A stretch of 16,067 nucleotides of DNA from an uncultured Pseudomonadota bacterium (GCA_903918705.1 CAIXFP010000318.1:1-16067); one strand, 5' to 3'; counted from the stretch's first letter, positions 1 to 7,522 are shown. Notes: a model not told the origin generated them from the sequence alone. A program made the numbers and translations.

Positions 1-874
1 CGTTCGGGAAGAGCACCATGGTGATGTTATCCGCGGCGTTCTTCGACGACACCGATTCGGTGTAGGAGCCGGCGTTGAATTCGCCCAGGTTGAACTCATC
101 CGTGGCCGCCGCGCTCCACAGGCGCAGCACGTTGACGGTGTCATTGCGGTAACCGGGGATCGGCGTGTCGAACGGCACCGCCAGCACGTCGTGGGTATCC
201 ACCACGCGCGCGTGAGGGCGTCCCTCGGCATCCTTGTAAATCTCGGTGTGGCCGTAATACTGGATGCGCCGGGTGTGCTCCGGTCGTTCCAGTTCCCAGG
301 GATTGCCGTCGCGCAGCCAGTGGTCCGGTTCTTCCACCTGGCGGGCATTCTCCACGTGCTGGCGGAACATGCCGTACTCATAGCGGATGCCATAACCCAT
401 CACCGGCAGTTGCAGGGTGGCGCAACTGTCCAGGAAGCAGGCGGCGAGGCGGCCGAGGCCACCATTGCCGAGGCCGGCGTCGTGTTCCACATCGATCAGC
501 TCTTCCAGATCCAGGCCAAGGCGGCTCAAGGTCTGCTGAACGGTTCCTTCCAGGCCGAGGTTGAGCAGGGCATTGTTGAGGGTGCGCCCCATCAGGAATT
601 CCAGGGACAGGTAATAGGCGTACCTCGCGTCTTTTTCTTCGTAGGCGTAGCGGGTGCGCTTCCAGCGTTCCATCAGGCGGTCACGCAAGGTCAGGGCCAG
701 AGCCTGGTAAGGATAGTGGCTGGAGCGGCAATGCTTGTCGCGTCCGAGGAAGTTGCCGAAATAGCGGCGGATGTCGAGGGCCAGGGTTTCGCTATCCATG
801 CCGAGAGCGGGCATCTGGAACAATTCGGCGGTGGGCTGGCCGGTGCGCAGGGGTTTCAAGCGATTCGGGTTCAT
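1..874 (-). CDS. glgP: Glycogen/starch/maltodextrin phosphorylase, N-terminal part (runs off left edge)
   Basis: This would be a cytoplasmic PLP-dependent enzyme that releases glucose-1-phosphate from alpha-1,4-glucan ends. Reading the minus strand from the ATG at 874 gives about 291 uninterrupted codons with no stop before the window edge; the family is usually about 800-840 residues, so only the N-terminal third is present. Clear family blocks are visible: YYLSLEFLMGR near residue 80, DAGLGNGGLGRLAACFLDS near residue 125 (the glycine-rich substrate loop region), MGYGIRYEYGMF near residue 155, and FNLGEFNAGSY close to the edge. The PLP lysine lies in the missing part. It starts 14 bases after the stop of the upstream PAP2 gene and may be read through from that operon, but no strong Shine-Dalgarno is visible and its function does not obviously fit the envelope genes before it. 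glgP versus malP cannot be told from this part. Confidence 0.93.
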   Translation of the reverse strand, partial: MNPNRLKPLRTGQPTAELFQMPALGMDSETLALDIRRYFGNFLGRDKHCRSSHYPYQALALTLRDRLMERWKRTRYAYEEKDARYAYYLSLEFLMGRTLNNALLNLGLEGTVQQTLSRLGLDLEELIDVEHDAGLGNGGLGRLAACFLDSCATLQLPVMGYGIRYEYGMFRQHVENARQVEEPDHWLRDGNPWELERPEHTRRIQYYGHTEIYKDAEGRPHARVVDTHDVLAVPFDTPIPGYRNDTVNVLRLWSAAATDEFNLGEFNAGSYTESVSSKNAADNITMVLFPN

Positions 875-888
875 GGCTGTCGTTGGTT

Positions 889-1566
889 TTAGTCGAGGGG
901 AAGCAATACCCGGCCATCGCGCGTCATGAAACGCCACAAGGCCCAGGCGGTGAAATATACGGCATAGAAAGAAAAGATCACGTCGCTCAGGAAATGTCCG
1001 CCCTGGCCCATGCGCATCAGGCCGAGCGCCGAGCCCAGACCCAGCCCGGCGGCGAACCAGAGGCGTGGACGGCGGCTGACGAAGGCGATCGCCACCAGGG
1101 CATAGCCCAGGGAGGCGTCGCCGCAGACGAAGGAGCAGTTCCTGTCGCACTGCTGGCTCACCACCCAGGGCGGCGTAAAGCCGGCATGGCCGCCGAATTG
1201 CGTGACCTGGGCGGGCCGGGCGCGGCCCCAATGGTCCTTGAACACGACGTTGACCATCAGGCCAGGGCCCAGCAACAGGGACAGGGCCAGGAACAGGGCC
1301 GCGGGACGGCGCGTCCGCCAGCGCTCGCCGCCGCGCCACGCGCGCAGCCACACCATCGCCGGCCAGGCCAGGAACGCCACGGCCAGGACGCCGAGATATT
1401 TGTGCACGGCGTCGAACAGGGCCGAATCCTGCAGGAAAAAGCCGTGTTGCGGGTGGTAGAAGGCGCCGTTGGCGATCAGGTCGAGTTGCGGCAGGGCCAG
1501 GAAATGCAGGGCCAAGGCCAGGGCGGAGGCCACCATGAGGCGGGGGGCGGGGAGGCTGCCATTCAT
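889..1566 (-). CDS. PAP2-family membrane phosphatase with altered motif 2 (possibly lipid A or polyprenyl phosphatase)
   Basis: About 225 residues, with several hydrophobic membrane segments. Two of the three PAP2 acid-phosphatase motifs are intact: KDHWGRARP (K-x6-RP, residues 110-118) and RMGQGGHFLSD (R-x5-H-x3-D, residues 185-195). The middle motif, normally SGH, reads C-G-D (residues 148-150, inside CSFVCGDAS), so the usual motif-2 histidine is an aspartate. Codons TGC GGC GAC at 1126-1118 show this directly. The family removes phosphate from lipids such as lipid A, phosphatidylglycerol phosphate or undecaprenyl diphosphate; the substrate here is unknown. The ATG at 1566 overlaps the upstream stop by one base (TGATG); a GTG at 1569 would add one residue. 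It is last of the five overlapping envelope genes. Loss of phosphatase activity is possible, but the rest of the active site is conserved. Confidence 0.85.
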   Translation of the reverse strand: MNGSLPAPRLMVASALALALHFLALPQLDLIANGAFYHPQHGFFLQDSALFDAVHKYLGVLAVAFLAWPAMVWLRAWRGGERWRTRRPAALFLALSLLLGPGLMVNVVFKDHWGRARPAQVTQFGGHAGFTPPWVVSQQCDRNCSFVCGDASLGYALVAIAFVSRRPRLWFAAGLGLGSALGLMRMGQGGHFLSDVIFSFYAVYFTAWALWRFMTRDGRVLLPLD

Positions 1567-3062
1567 CACGGAAAACCCGCGCGGTGTTGTAGCGCCGGTG
1601 CTACTTGCCGATAGCCGCTCACCAGCCAGACCTGATAGGTCGGCTTGTAGTCCGGATAGAGGTCAAGCCGGATCGGCTCAAGCGGCGCCACCCTGGTGAA
1701 CCAGGCTGCCAATTCGCCCGGGGTCTTGTCCTGGGTGACCAGCAGGAAGTCCCCAGCCGGACTGCCGCGCAGGTCGGCGCTGAGGGCGTAGTGGTTGTTG
1801 AGTTCGCCCGAGGGGTTGAGGAACCGCGCCGTGTCGCTGTAGGGCCGCGCGTAATAGCGCAGCAGGGCGAACAGCTTGCGGTCGTCGCCAAGCAGGCGCG
1901 CTTCCGGATGGGCCTGGAGACGTAGCGCGACTTCCGCGCCGAGGGCGCGATAGCCGGTGACGCGGCCGTAGGGGTCGTTCCTGCGAGTGAGCTGGACGTG
2001 AAACAGCCCGGTGAGGTCGTGCAGGTAGTACATGCCGGCGGCCAGCAGCAGATGTATGAGCAGTGTGGCGATCAGCCAGCGGCGGCGCCCGTGGATGACC
2101 CATACCGCCGCCACCAGGGCACTGCCGCCGACATAGGAAAATGCCGCCCAGTTGGCGAAGGCCCGCGACAGCAGACTCAAGCCGATGAAGGCCGCCAGGG
2201 GAGGCAGGGTGAAGATCGCGAGCAGGCGCAGGCGCGGCTCGCCCAGCCAGATGCGCGGTCGCGCGGCGAGCAGCAGGAGGGTGGCGAAGGTGAACGGCCC
2301 GAACACCCCGAACTGGGCCAGGAAAAATTCCAGCATGGCCGTGGGGTGGAACAGGCTGCGATCCAGTTCCGCGATTTCCGCCGTGTGTTTGACGCTGACG
2401 AAATGATGTTGCGCGTTCCACATCAGGTTGGGCGCCAACAGCAGCAGGGCCACCAGCGCCGCCGCCCAGGGCCGCGGGTCGCGCAGCAGGGCGCGACGCC
2501 GCGGTTCCAGCAGGACCAGGGCGAGGAAGCCCAGGCCGTAGAACACCATGCTGTACTTGGCCAGCATGCCCAGTCCCAGGGCGCCGCCGAGCAGCAGCCA
2601 GTCGCGCCAGCGCCCGGTTTCCAGGGCGGCCAGGGTGAAATACAGGGCCAGACTCCAGTAGAGCAGGAGTACGGCGTCGGTAGTGATCAGCCAGGAGCCG
2701 AGGGACACCAGCGGCAGCGTGGCGAAGATGAGGGCGCTCCAGAACGCGATGTACTCGCGGTGCGGATGGGTCTGAAACAGACGCCGCTGCAACAGGAACA
2801 GCACCCAGGACGTCACCGGATAGATCAGCAGCGACAGGGCGCGCACGCCCAGTTCCGAGTCGCCGAACAGGGCGCGGCCCAGCCAGATGCTCCAGGCCAC
2901 CATGGGAGGTTTCGAGTAATAGCCCCAGTCCGGCGCGAGCGCCCAGGTCCAGTATTGCGCCTCGTCGGCGTAGAGCTCGACGTGGCCATGCCAGGCGGCC
3001 AGCAGGCGCCAGAGGGTGATGAGGGCGAGGGTCGCGAGAAGCAAAGGCGCGCGCGGGCTCAT
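1566..3062 (-). CDS. ArnT-like GT-C glycosyltransferase (GT39/GT83 type), second copy
   Basis: 498 residues, strongly hydrophobic, with roughly ten or more membrane spans followed by a soluble C-terminal region from about residue 370. An acidic pair near the N-terminus (YADEAQYW, D33-E34) sits in the first periplasmic loop, followed by YYSKPPMVAW (K51-P52-P53). This is the pattern of ArnT and other dolichyl/undecaprenyl-phosphate sugar transferases, where the acidic residue acts on the lipid-linked donor. The predicted job is moving a sugar from a polyprenyl-phosphate carrier to an acceptor on the periplasmic side, with lipid A as the classical example. The start ATG at 3062 overlaps the stop of the upstream PAP2 gene by four bases, and the stop touches the next PAP2 start. 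It is clearly a different protein from the GT-C two genes upstream. Sugar and acceptor cannot be read from sequence. Confidence 0.88.
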   Translation of the reverse strand: MSPRAPLLLATLALITLWRLLAAWHGHVELYADEAQYWTWALAPDWGYYSKPPMVAWSIWLGRALFGDSELGVRALSLLIYPVTSWVLFLLQRRLFQTHPHREYIAFWSALIFATLPLVSLGSWLITTDAVLLLYWSLALYFTLAALETGRWRDWLLLGGALGLGMLAKYSMVFYGLGFLALVLLEPRRRALLRDPRPWAAALVALLLLAPNLMWNAQHHFVSVKHTAEIAELDRSLFHPTAMLEFFLAQFGVFGPFTFATLLLLAARPRIWLGEPRLRLLAIFTLPPLAAFIGLSLLSRAFANWAAFSYVGGSALVAAVWVIHGRRRWLIATLLIHLLLAAGMYYLHDLTGLFHVQLTRRNDPYGRVTGYRALGAEVALRLQAHPEARLLGDDRKLFALLRYYARPYSDTARFLNPSGELNNHYALSADLRGSPAGDFLLVTQDKTPGELAAWFTRVAPLEPIRLDLYPDYKPTYQVWLVSGYRQVAPALQHRAGFP

Positions 3063-3814
3063 GCCGCTTTCTCCATGCGCCAGCCCGGTACCAGGTGAAC
3101 GGCCAGGGCCAACAGTGCCACGACCTGCTCGAACGGCCGCGCCAGGGGATAGCCGCTGTCATAGCCGAGGAACAGGGTTGCCGCGCATCCCAACAGGAAC
3201 ACACGCATGGCCCACCGCGCTCCGGGCCGATTCGCCCAGTCCAGGCGCCTGGCCCAGTACAGGCCGGCCAGGCCGCAGGCCCAGCCGCACAGGATGCCGC
3301 CCAGCAGGTCCAGGGGCCAATGGGCGCCCACGGCCATGCGGGAGAGGCCCACCAACAGCGCCAGGGCCAGGATCGGGACGGTGAAGGCTGCACGCGGACC
3401 GCCGATCAGCACGGCGGCGAGCAGGAAGATGCCGGTGGTATGGCCGGAGGGGAACGAGCCGACACGCAGATGGAGACCGATGACATGAACCTGTTCGCCC
3501 AGCACGGCATAAGGCCGCGCCATGTCGAAAGCGTCCTTGATCGCGTGGGAAAGGAGGGTGGCGGGCAGGCTGGCGAGCAGCACCGCCAGGACCAGATCCG
3601 GGCGCCGGCGCAGGAGCGCCAGGAGAAGTGCGAGATCCACCAGGGTGTCACCCAGGACCGTGAGATCGGACCAGAACGTCTCCGGCAAAGCGGCGGCCAG
3701 ATGGTTGAAGGCGAGGAACCAGGCCTGGTTGCGGGCCGGATCGCAGAACGGCCACAGCGCCGACAGGGCGATGGCCGGAACCAGCCAGAGCGCGATGGGT
3801 GGCGCGGTTTTCAT
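3059..3814 (-). CDS. PAP2-family membrane phosphatase, canonical motifs
   Basis: 251 residues with about six hydrophobic spans. All three PAP2 motifs are complete: KDAFDMARP (residues 93-101), GSFPSGHT (S123-G124-H125) and SRMAVGAHWPLD (S158-R159, H165, D169). These form the phosphohistidine active site, normally facing the periplasm. Candidate substrates by family are undecaprenyl diphosphate (BacA-independent recycling, as in PgpB/YbjG), phosphatidylglycerol phosphate, or a lipid A phosphate (LpxE/LpxF). The gene lies between two ArnT-like transferases with four-base ATGA overlaps on both sides, so it is likely to act on a lipid handled by them: either the acceptor phosphate or the spent carrier. 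The choice between these is inference. The start ATG at 3814 overlaps the upstream stop. Confidence 0.9.
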   Translation of the reverse strand: MKTAPPIALWLVPAIALSALWPFCDPARNQAWFLAFNHLAAALPETFWSDLTVLGDTLVDLALLLALLRRRPDLVLAVLLASLPATLLSHAIKDAFDMARPYAVLGEQVHVIGLHLRVGSFPSGHTTGIFLLAAVLIGGPRAAFTVPILALALLVGLSRMAVGAHWPLDLLGGILCGWACGLAGLYWARRLDWANRPGARWAMRVFLLGCAATLFLGYDSGYPLARPFEQVVALLALAVHLVPGWRMEKAA

Positions 3815-5322
3815 CGCATCCGCGCCAGCACGTAGCTGCGCTCGCGAAAGACGACTTCCGCGCGCGCCAGTTCACCCAGATGGCTTTCCCGGGTGAACAC
3901 CAGGTCACCCGCTCGCGGTGCGCGCTTTTCCACGCGGCGCCCGGCATAGGTCTGGAGACTGGGGGTGTTGATGCCGTAGAGCAGGAGGGGGCCGGACAGG
4001 CCGCGCGCCGTCATGCCGGCATGCTTGATCGGCGCCTGTTGCACCTCACCGACGATGGGCAGCAGGAACAAGGCCACGGTGCCACCCGCCAGCAGTCCGT
4101 TGGCGTACAGGGCGAAACGCGGTGTCAGGGGGCGCAGCAGCAGGGGCAACAGGCTGACCACCAGGGCGCTGCCGCACCAGAGCCAGTAGCCTGCGCCAAA
4201 TTCCCTGCCCAGGTCGCGGGCCAGCAACAGGTCGTCCGGCTTGAGTCCGGGCAAGGCCTGGTCGAGCAGGATGGGCAGCGCCAGGAGCAGGGCGAAAGTG
4301 AAGCTGCCGGTCAGCGCCAGCAGCCAGCGTGCCGCCCGCTGTTCGGCCTGGGCCGCCAGCACCAGCACCAGGCCGCCATAGCCGTAATAGACGTAGTGGG
4401 GCAGCTTGGTGCCGGAAAAGGAAAACAGCACGAAGGCGGTGAGGAACCAGAGCAGGCCGTAGCGCAGCAACTCGTCCCGCCACACCGTCTTCAGCCGGCC
4501 CAGCGCCAGAAGCAACAGGGCGGTATGCGGCAGCAGCGAGAGCAGCACCACCGGGACATAGTAGAAAGGCCGCCCGCCATGGCCTTCCATGGGCGCATCG
4601 AAGCGCGACAGGTTGTGTTTGAAGAAGAAGCCGGTGAGGAAGCCGCTGCCTTCATGCCAGGTCTCGATGGCGAACCAGGGCAGCGCCACGGCCACGAACA
4701 GCAGGAGCGGGCCGGGCGCCAGCGCCCAGGCGAGGAAGGTCCGCCAGTCGCGCCGGGTGGCGCACCAGAGGAACAGGGCGCCGCCGGGAATCACCAGCGC
4801 CACCGGCCCCTTGGTGAGGAAACCGAGGGCGAGGGCCAGCCAGGCGGCGTAGAGCCAGCGCCAGTCACTCTCCCGCCGCCACAGCCAGGTGGCATAACCG
4901 GCGCAGGCGAGGAAAAGATTGAGCAGGGCGTCCGCCGTCGCCGCCCGGGTGATGATGACCAGCCCCGCCGCCGTGGCGATGATCAGGGCGGCGGCCAGGC
5001 CGGCCTGGTGGTCGCGCACCCGGCGCACGAAAGCGTAGGTGGCCAGGATCCACAGACTGGAGGCCAGGGCGGAGGGCAGGCGCCAGGTGAACTCGCTGTG
5101 GCCGAGCAGGTGCACGGAGGCTGCCTGGAGCCAGTAGATCAGGATCGGCTTGTCGTAGCGCGGCTCGCCCAGCAGGTAGCTGGAAAGAAAGTCGCCGCGC
5201 AGGAACATCTCCGTGGTGGAGGCGGTGAAGGCGCCTTCATCCAGGTCGAACAAGGGTGCCGTTCCCAGAGCCAGAAACGGGAACAGCAGCAGAACCGCCA
5301 GCAGCAGGCGATCCCGCTTCAT
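3811..5322 (-). CDS. ArnT-like GT-C glycosyltransferase (GT39 family), first copy
   Basis: 503 residues, polytopic. An N-terminal span is followed by a periplasmic loop with the acidic pair D28-E29 (LFDLDEGAF) and PRYDKPILIYW (K58-P59), matching the ArnT/PMT family N-terminus. About ten hydrophobic segments run to roughly residue 430, then a short soluble tail. It is expected to transfer a sugar from polyprenyl phosphate to an envelope acceptor. The immediately preceding gene encodes a GT2 enzyme of the type that makes such donors, and the two overlap by four bases (ATGA at 5322-5319), which supports a donor-synthase/transferase pair. The protein is smaller than many ArnT proteins (about 550 residues) and no arn sugar-nucleotide genes are in view, so the sugar need not be aminoarabinose. 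Confidence 0.9.
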   Translation of the reverse strand: MKRDRLLLAVLLLFPFLALGTAPLFDLDEGAFTASTTEMFLRGDFLSSYLLGEPRYDKPILIYWLQAASVHLLGHSEFTWRLPSALASSLWILATYAFVRRVRDHQAGLAAALIIATAAGLVIITRAATADALLNLFLACAGYATWLWRRESDWRWLYAAWLALALGFLTKGPVALVIPGGALFLWCATRRDWRTFLAWALAPGPLLLFVAVALPWFAIETWHEGSGFLTGFFFKHNLSRFDAPMEGHGGRPFYYVPVVLLSLLPHTALLLLALGRLKTVWRDELLRYGLLWFLTAFVLFSFSGTKLPHYVYYGYGGLVLVLAAQAEQRAARWLLALTGSFTFALLLALPILLDQALPGLKPDDLLLARDLGREFGAGYWLWCGSALVVSLLPLLLRPLTPRFALYANGLLAGGTVALFLLPIVGEVQQAPIKHAGMTARGLSGPLLLYGINTPSLQTYAGRRVEKRAPRAGDLVFTRESHLGELARAEVVFRERSYVLARMR

Positions 5323-6299
5323 TTTTCCAGTGGCTCACGCAGGATGGGTTCACGCAACAGGTACTGCGCCTTGCCGCCGGGTTCATGCCAGATGCGGGTG
5401 AGCAGTTCGCCCAGGATGCCCATGCCGATGAAGTTCGCGCCCATCAGGGTGAACATCACCCCCATCAGCAATAGCGGCCGGCCGCCGATGCTGGCCCCGG
5501 CGAACAGCTTCAGGCCGGCCAGGTAGGCCAGGACCGCCAAACCGGGGAAGAACAGGGCCGCGCCGAGACCGCCGAAGGCATGCAGGGGGCGGTGCAGGAA
5601 GCGCAGCATGAACTTCACCCAGATCAGGTCCAGCAGAACCCGGATGGTGCGGTCGATGCCGTACTTGGATACGCCCTTGGTGCGGGCGAAGTGGTTGACC
5701 TCGGTTTCCATCACCTTGGCGCCGTATTCGTGGGCCAGGGCCGGAATGAAACGGTGCAGTTCGCCGTAGATCTTCACGTAGCGCACCGCCTCGCGCCGGT
5801 ACAGCTTGAGGGAGCAGCCGTAGTCGTGCAGGCGCACGCCGGTGACGGCGGAAATCAGGCGGTTGGCGATTTTCGACGGAAACTTGCGCAGCAAGGCCTT
5901 GTCCTGGCGGTTCTTGCGCCAGCCGGAAATGATGTCGACCTGGGGCCGTTCATCCAGCATCGCCAGCAGGCGCGGAATGTCCGCGGGGTCGTTCTGCATG
6001 TCGCCGTCGATGGTCACCAGCACCTCGCCGCGGGCCGCGTCAAAGCCGGCCTGCATGGCGGTGGACTGGCCGTAGTTGCGGCGCAGGAACAGGGGCCGCA
6101 ACCAGGGCCGGGTAGCCGCCAGATCTTTCAGCAGGGTGTCGGAGCCGTCGCGGGAACCGTCGTCCACGCAGATGAACTCCCAGCTTTGCGGCTGCGCCGA
6201 CATCACCGATTCCACCTTGGCCACCAGATCGGGCAGGTTCTCGTGCTCGTTGAAGATGGGGGCGATCAGGGAAACGCGGATGCTGGGTGATTCCGTCAT
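5319..6299 (-). CDS. Polyprenyl-phosphate glycosyltransferase, GT2 family (ArnC/GtrB/DPM1-like)
   Basis: 326 residues. A cytosolic GT-A domain comes first: VSLIAPIFNEHENL at the N-terminus, VDDGSRDGS (residues 45-53), the DXD-type IDGDMQNDP (97-105), SGWRKNRQD (125-133), DYGCSLKLYRRE (159-170) and TKGVSKYG (207-214). Two C-terminal membrane spans follow (about 245-268 and 275-300). This layout is that of enzymes loading a sugar from a nucleotide onto undecaprenyl phosphate at the inner leaflet. I chose the ATG at 6299 because homology begins right after it; the open frame extends to a TTG at 6350 with no family sequence. It heads the overlapping run of five genes, 78 bases after the VTT-family gene. 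Sugar identity (aminoarabinose derivative, GalNAc, glucose or other) is not determinable here. Confidence 0.93.
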   Translation of the reverse strand: MTESPSIRVSLIAPIFNEHENLPDLVAKVESVMSAQPQSWEFICVDDGSRDGSDTLLKDLAATRPWLRPLFLRRNYGQSTAMQAGFDAARGEVLVTIDGDMQNDPADIPRLLAMLDERPQVDIISGWRKNRQDKALLRKFPSKIANRLISAVTGVRLHDYGCSLKLYRREAVRYVKIYGELHRFIPALAHEYGAKVMETEVNHFARTKGVSKYGIDRTIRVLLDLIWVKFMLRFLHRPLHAFGGLGAALFFPGLAVLAYLAGLKLFAGASIGGRPLLLMGVMFTLMGANFIGMGILGELLTRIWHEPGGKAQYLLREPILREPLEK

Positions 6300-6377
6300 G
6301 GTTGCGGCGCGGGGAAAGAGAGCGGCGAGTCTACTGGGATCGCCGTGCAACGGGAACGAAAAGCGGTCCGGGCGGCA

Positions 6378-7067
6378 TTAGCGCGGCGCGTCAGGTTGCC
6401 CATTTTCATCATTCACCCCGGCCAGGGCCTGGCGATGGCGGCGATACAGGCCGATGCCGAGCAGGCTGGAAATGACGAACAGTACCGTGGCCAGGGTCAG
6501 GCGCAGGGTCGGGTCGAGGTTGACGCCGCTGCCGGCCAGCGCGAACACCAGATTCTGCGGCAGATACCCCAGCGCCGATCCGGCGAAGAAGGGCAAGGCG
6601 CGCACGCTGGAAACCCCCGCCAGCAGATTGGTGCTGGTGTTGTGCCCCACCGGCAGGAGGCGGATCACCAGGGTCATGGTCAGGGGGTGGTGATGCAGGA
6701 GCGCATCCAGCTTGGCCAGACGGTGGGGAAAACGCCGCTGCACGAAGCCGCGCCCCAGCCAGCGCGCATAGTAGAAATCCAGCTTGCAGCCGATCAGTGT
6801 CGCCAGCACGGACAGGGCCGTTCCCGGTACGAAACCGAAGGCATAACCGCCAAGGAAAGCCACCACCTGGCGCGGAAAACTCATCCCCGTGGCCAGCGCG
6901 CCCACCGCGAGGTACAAGAAATCGCCGTTCCAGCCCTTGCCGCGCACTTCGCTGTCGATCCAGTGCTGCGACAACATCTCGCTGAATTTGAAATGGCTGG
7001 CGAGCAGCCCCAGCAGGGCCAGGGAAGCCAGCATCAGCAGCCCCTTGAGCAGCACGCGCCAGGTCAT
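6378..7067 (-). CDS. VTT-domain (TVP38/TMEM64, DedA-superfamily) inner membrane protein
   Basis: 229 residues. An N-terminal span (about 6-24) is followed by the VTT domain: FPRQVVAFLGGYAFGFVPGT (64-83), then LSVLATLIGC (85-94), the RLLPVGHNTSTNLLAG block (136-151) and two more hydrophobic segments to about 208. The re-entrant glycine-rich loop and conserved arginine are typical of the superfamily, which includes DedA proteins; members have been shown to act as undecaprenyl-phosphate flippases, and eukaryotic relatives are lipid scramblases. The ATG at 7067 was chosen because the open frame upstream to 7253 encodes only Arg/Pro/Ala-rich sequence without similarity to the family. The gene lies directly upstream of the polyprenyl-phosphate transferase gene, with a 78-base gap, so co-transcription is likely. 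A role in moving the lipid carrier is inference from context. Confidence 0.85.
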   Translation of the reverse strand: MTWRVLLKGLLMLASLALLGLLASHFKFSEMLSQHWIDSEVRGKGWNGDFLYLAVGALATGMSFPRQVVAFLGGYAFGFVPGTALSVLATLIGCKLDFYYARWLGRGFVQRRFPHRLAKLDALLHHHPLTMTLVIRLLPVGHNTSTNLLAGVSSVRALPFFAGSALGYLPQNLVFALAGSGVNLDPTLRLTLATVLFVISSLLGIGLYRRHRQALAGVNDENGQPDAPR

Positions 7068-7206
7068 GCGTTGCCACTCGGGACAGGCGGGGAACGGTGA
7101 GCAGTGACCATGGCGGGCAGACGGGAAAAGACGCGGCGGAATCAGGACGGCGGCATCCAAGGCGGCTCCGCGTGGCCTGGCCCCAGTGTGCCGCCGAGGG
7201 TTAGTT

Positions 7207-7250
7207 CGCGCGGAAATGCGCGCCTGGAACACAGCCGCCGGAAGGGCGGC
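7207..7250 (-). terminator. Tandem GC-rich hairpins downstream of the hfq-like gene
   Basis: In the 200-base gap after the hfq-like stop, the minus strand carries GCCGCC, a five-base loop and GGCGGC (7250-7234). A second small stem, CGCGC/GCGCG, follows at 7222-7207. They are placed as expected for terminating the hfq-like transcript, but neither has a clear U-run, so intrinsic termination is uncertain. I saw nothing else convincing in 7068-7267: no promoter for the VTT gene that I would defend and no additional gene. Confidence 0.35.
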
Positions 7251-7267
7251 CATGCCGTTGCATCCCG

Positions 7268-7522
7268 TTATTCGGCGGCCGGCTTGTCGCCGCTTTTCAT
7301 GGTGGGAAGTTCGATTTGTTTGGCCGGAGACACAGTCGATATCGCATGCTTGAAGATCGCCTGTACCGCCTGGTCATTGCCGCGCAGCAAGACCATGTAC
7401 TGGTCGAAGGATTCGATCTTGCCGACCAGTTTGATGCCGTTGACCAGGAACACCGAGCAATGCACGTGCTCCTTGCGCAAGGTGTTGAGAAAAATGTCCT
7501 GGAGATTCTGGCGCTCGCTCAT
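7268..7522 (-). CDS. hfq: Hfq-like RNA chaperone, divergent
   Basis: 84 residues, Sm-fold. Sm1 and Sm2 are recognisable: LQDIFLNTLRKEHV (residues 7-20), FLVNGIKL (25-32), ESFDQYMVLL (37-46) and FKHAISTV (57-64). RNA-contact positions of E. coli Hfq that are kept include Q8, R16, K31, D40, Q41 and the KH of the YKH motif. Differences from the strongly conserved canonical protein are P10 to I, Y25 to F (distal-face position), H and C in place of P21 and V22, YKH to FKH, and a two-residue longer loop between strands 3 and 4 (RGNDQAVQAI). The C-terminal tail is short. Canonical hfq usually sits by miaA or hflX; here it is divergent from cbpA. It may be a second, specialised Hfq paralogue, with the housekeeping gene elsewhere. 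Confidence 0.88.
   Translation of the reverse strand: MSERQNLQDIFLNTLRKEHVHCSVFLVNGIKLVGKIESFDQYMVLLRGNDQAVQAIFKHAISTVSPAKQIELPTMKSGDKPAAE

Noticed and set aside
1678..3393. 571-codon minus-strand frame spanning the junction of a PAP2 and a GT-C gene
   Set aside because: It is an Arg/Pro/Ala-rich out-of-frame reading of two well-supported genes.
3799..5526. 575-codon plus-strand open frame opposite the GT-C gene, with similar long frames at 1998-3098 and 883-1614
   Set aside because: The translations are Gln/Gly/Ala/Arg-rich with no fold or motif. They are the expected antisense shadow of GC-rich membrane-protein genes that have clear families on the minus strand.
6300..6350. TTG start adding 17 residues to the GT2 protein
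   Set aside because: The added residues lie before the family start and an ATG at 6299 fits better.
7068..7253. 62-residue N-terminal extension of the VTT protein
   Set aside because: It is Arg/Pro-rich without similarity to the family, crosses the hairpins after hfq, and the ATG at 7067 opens directly into a membrane segment.
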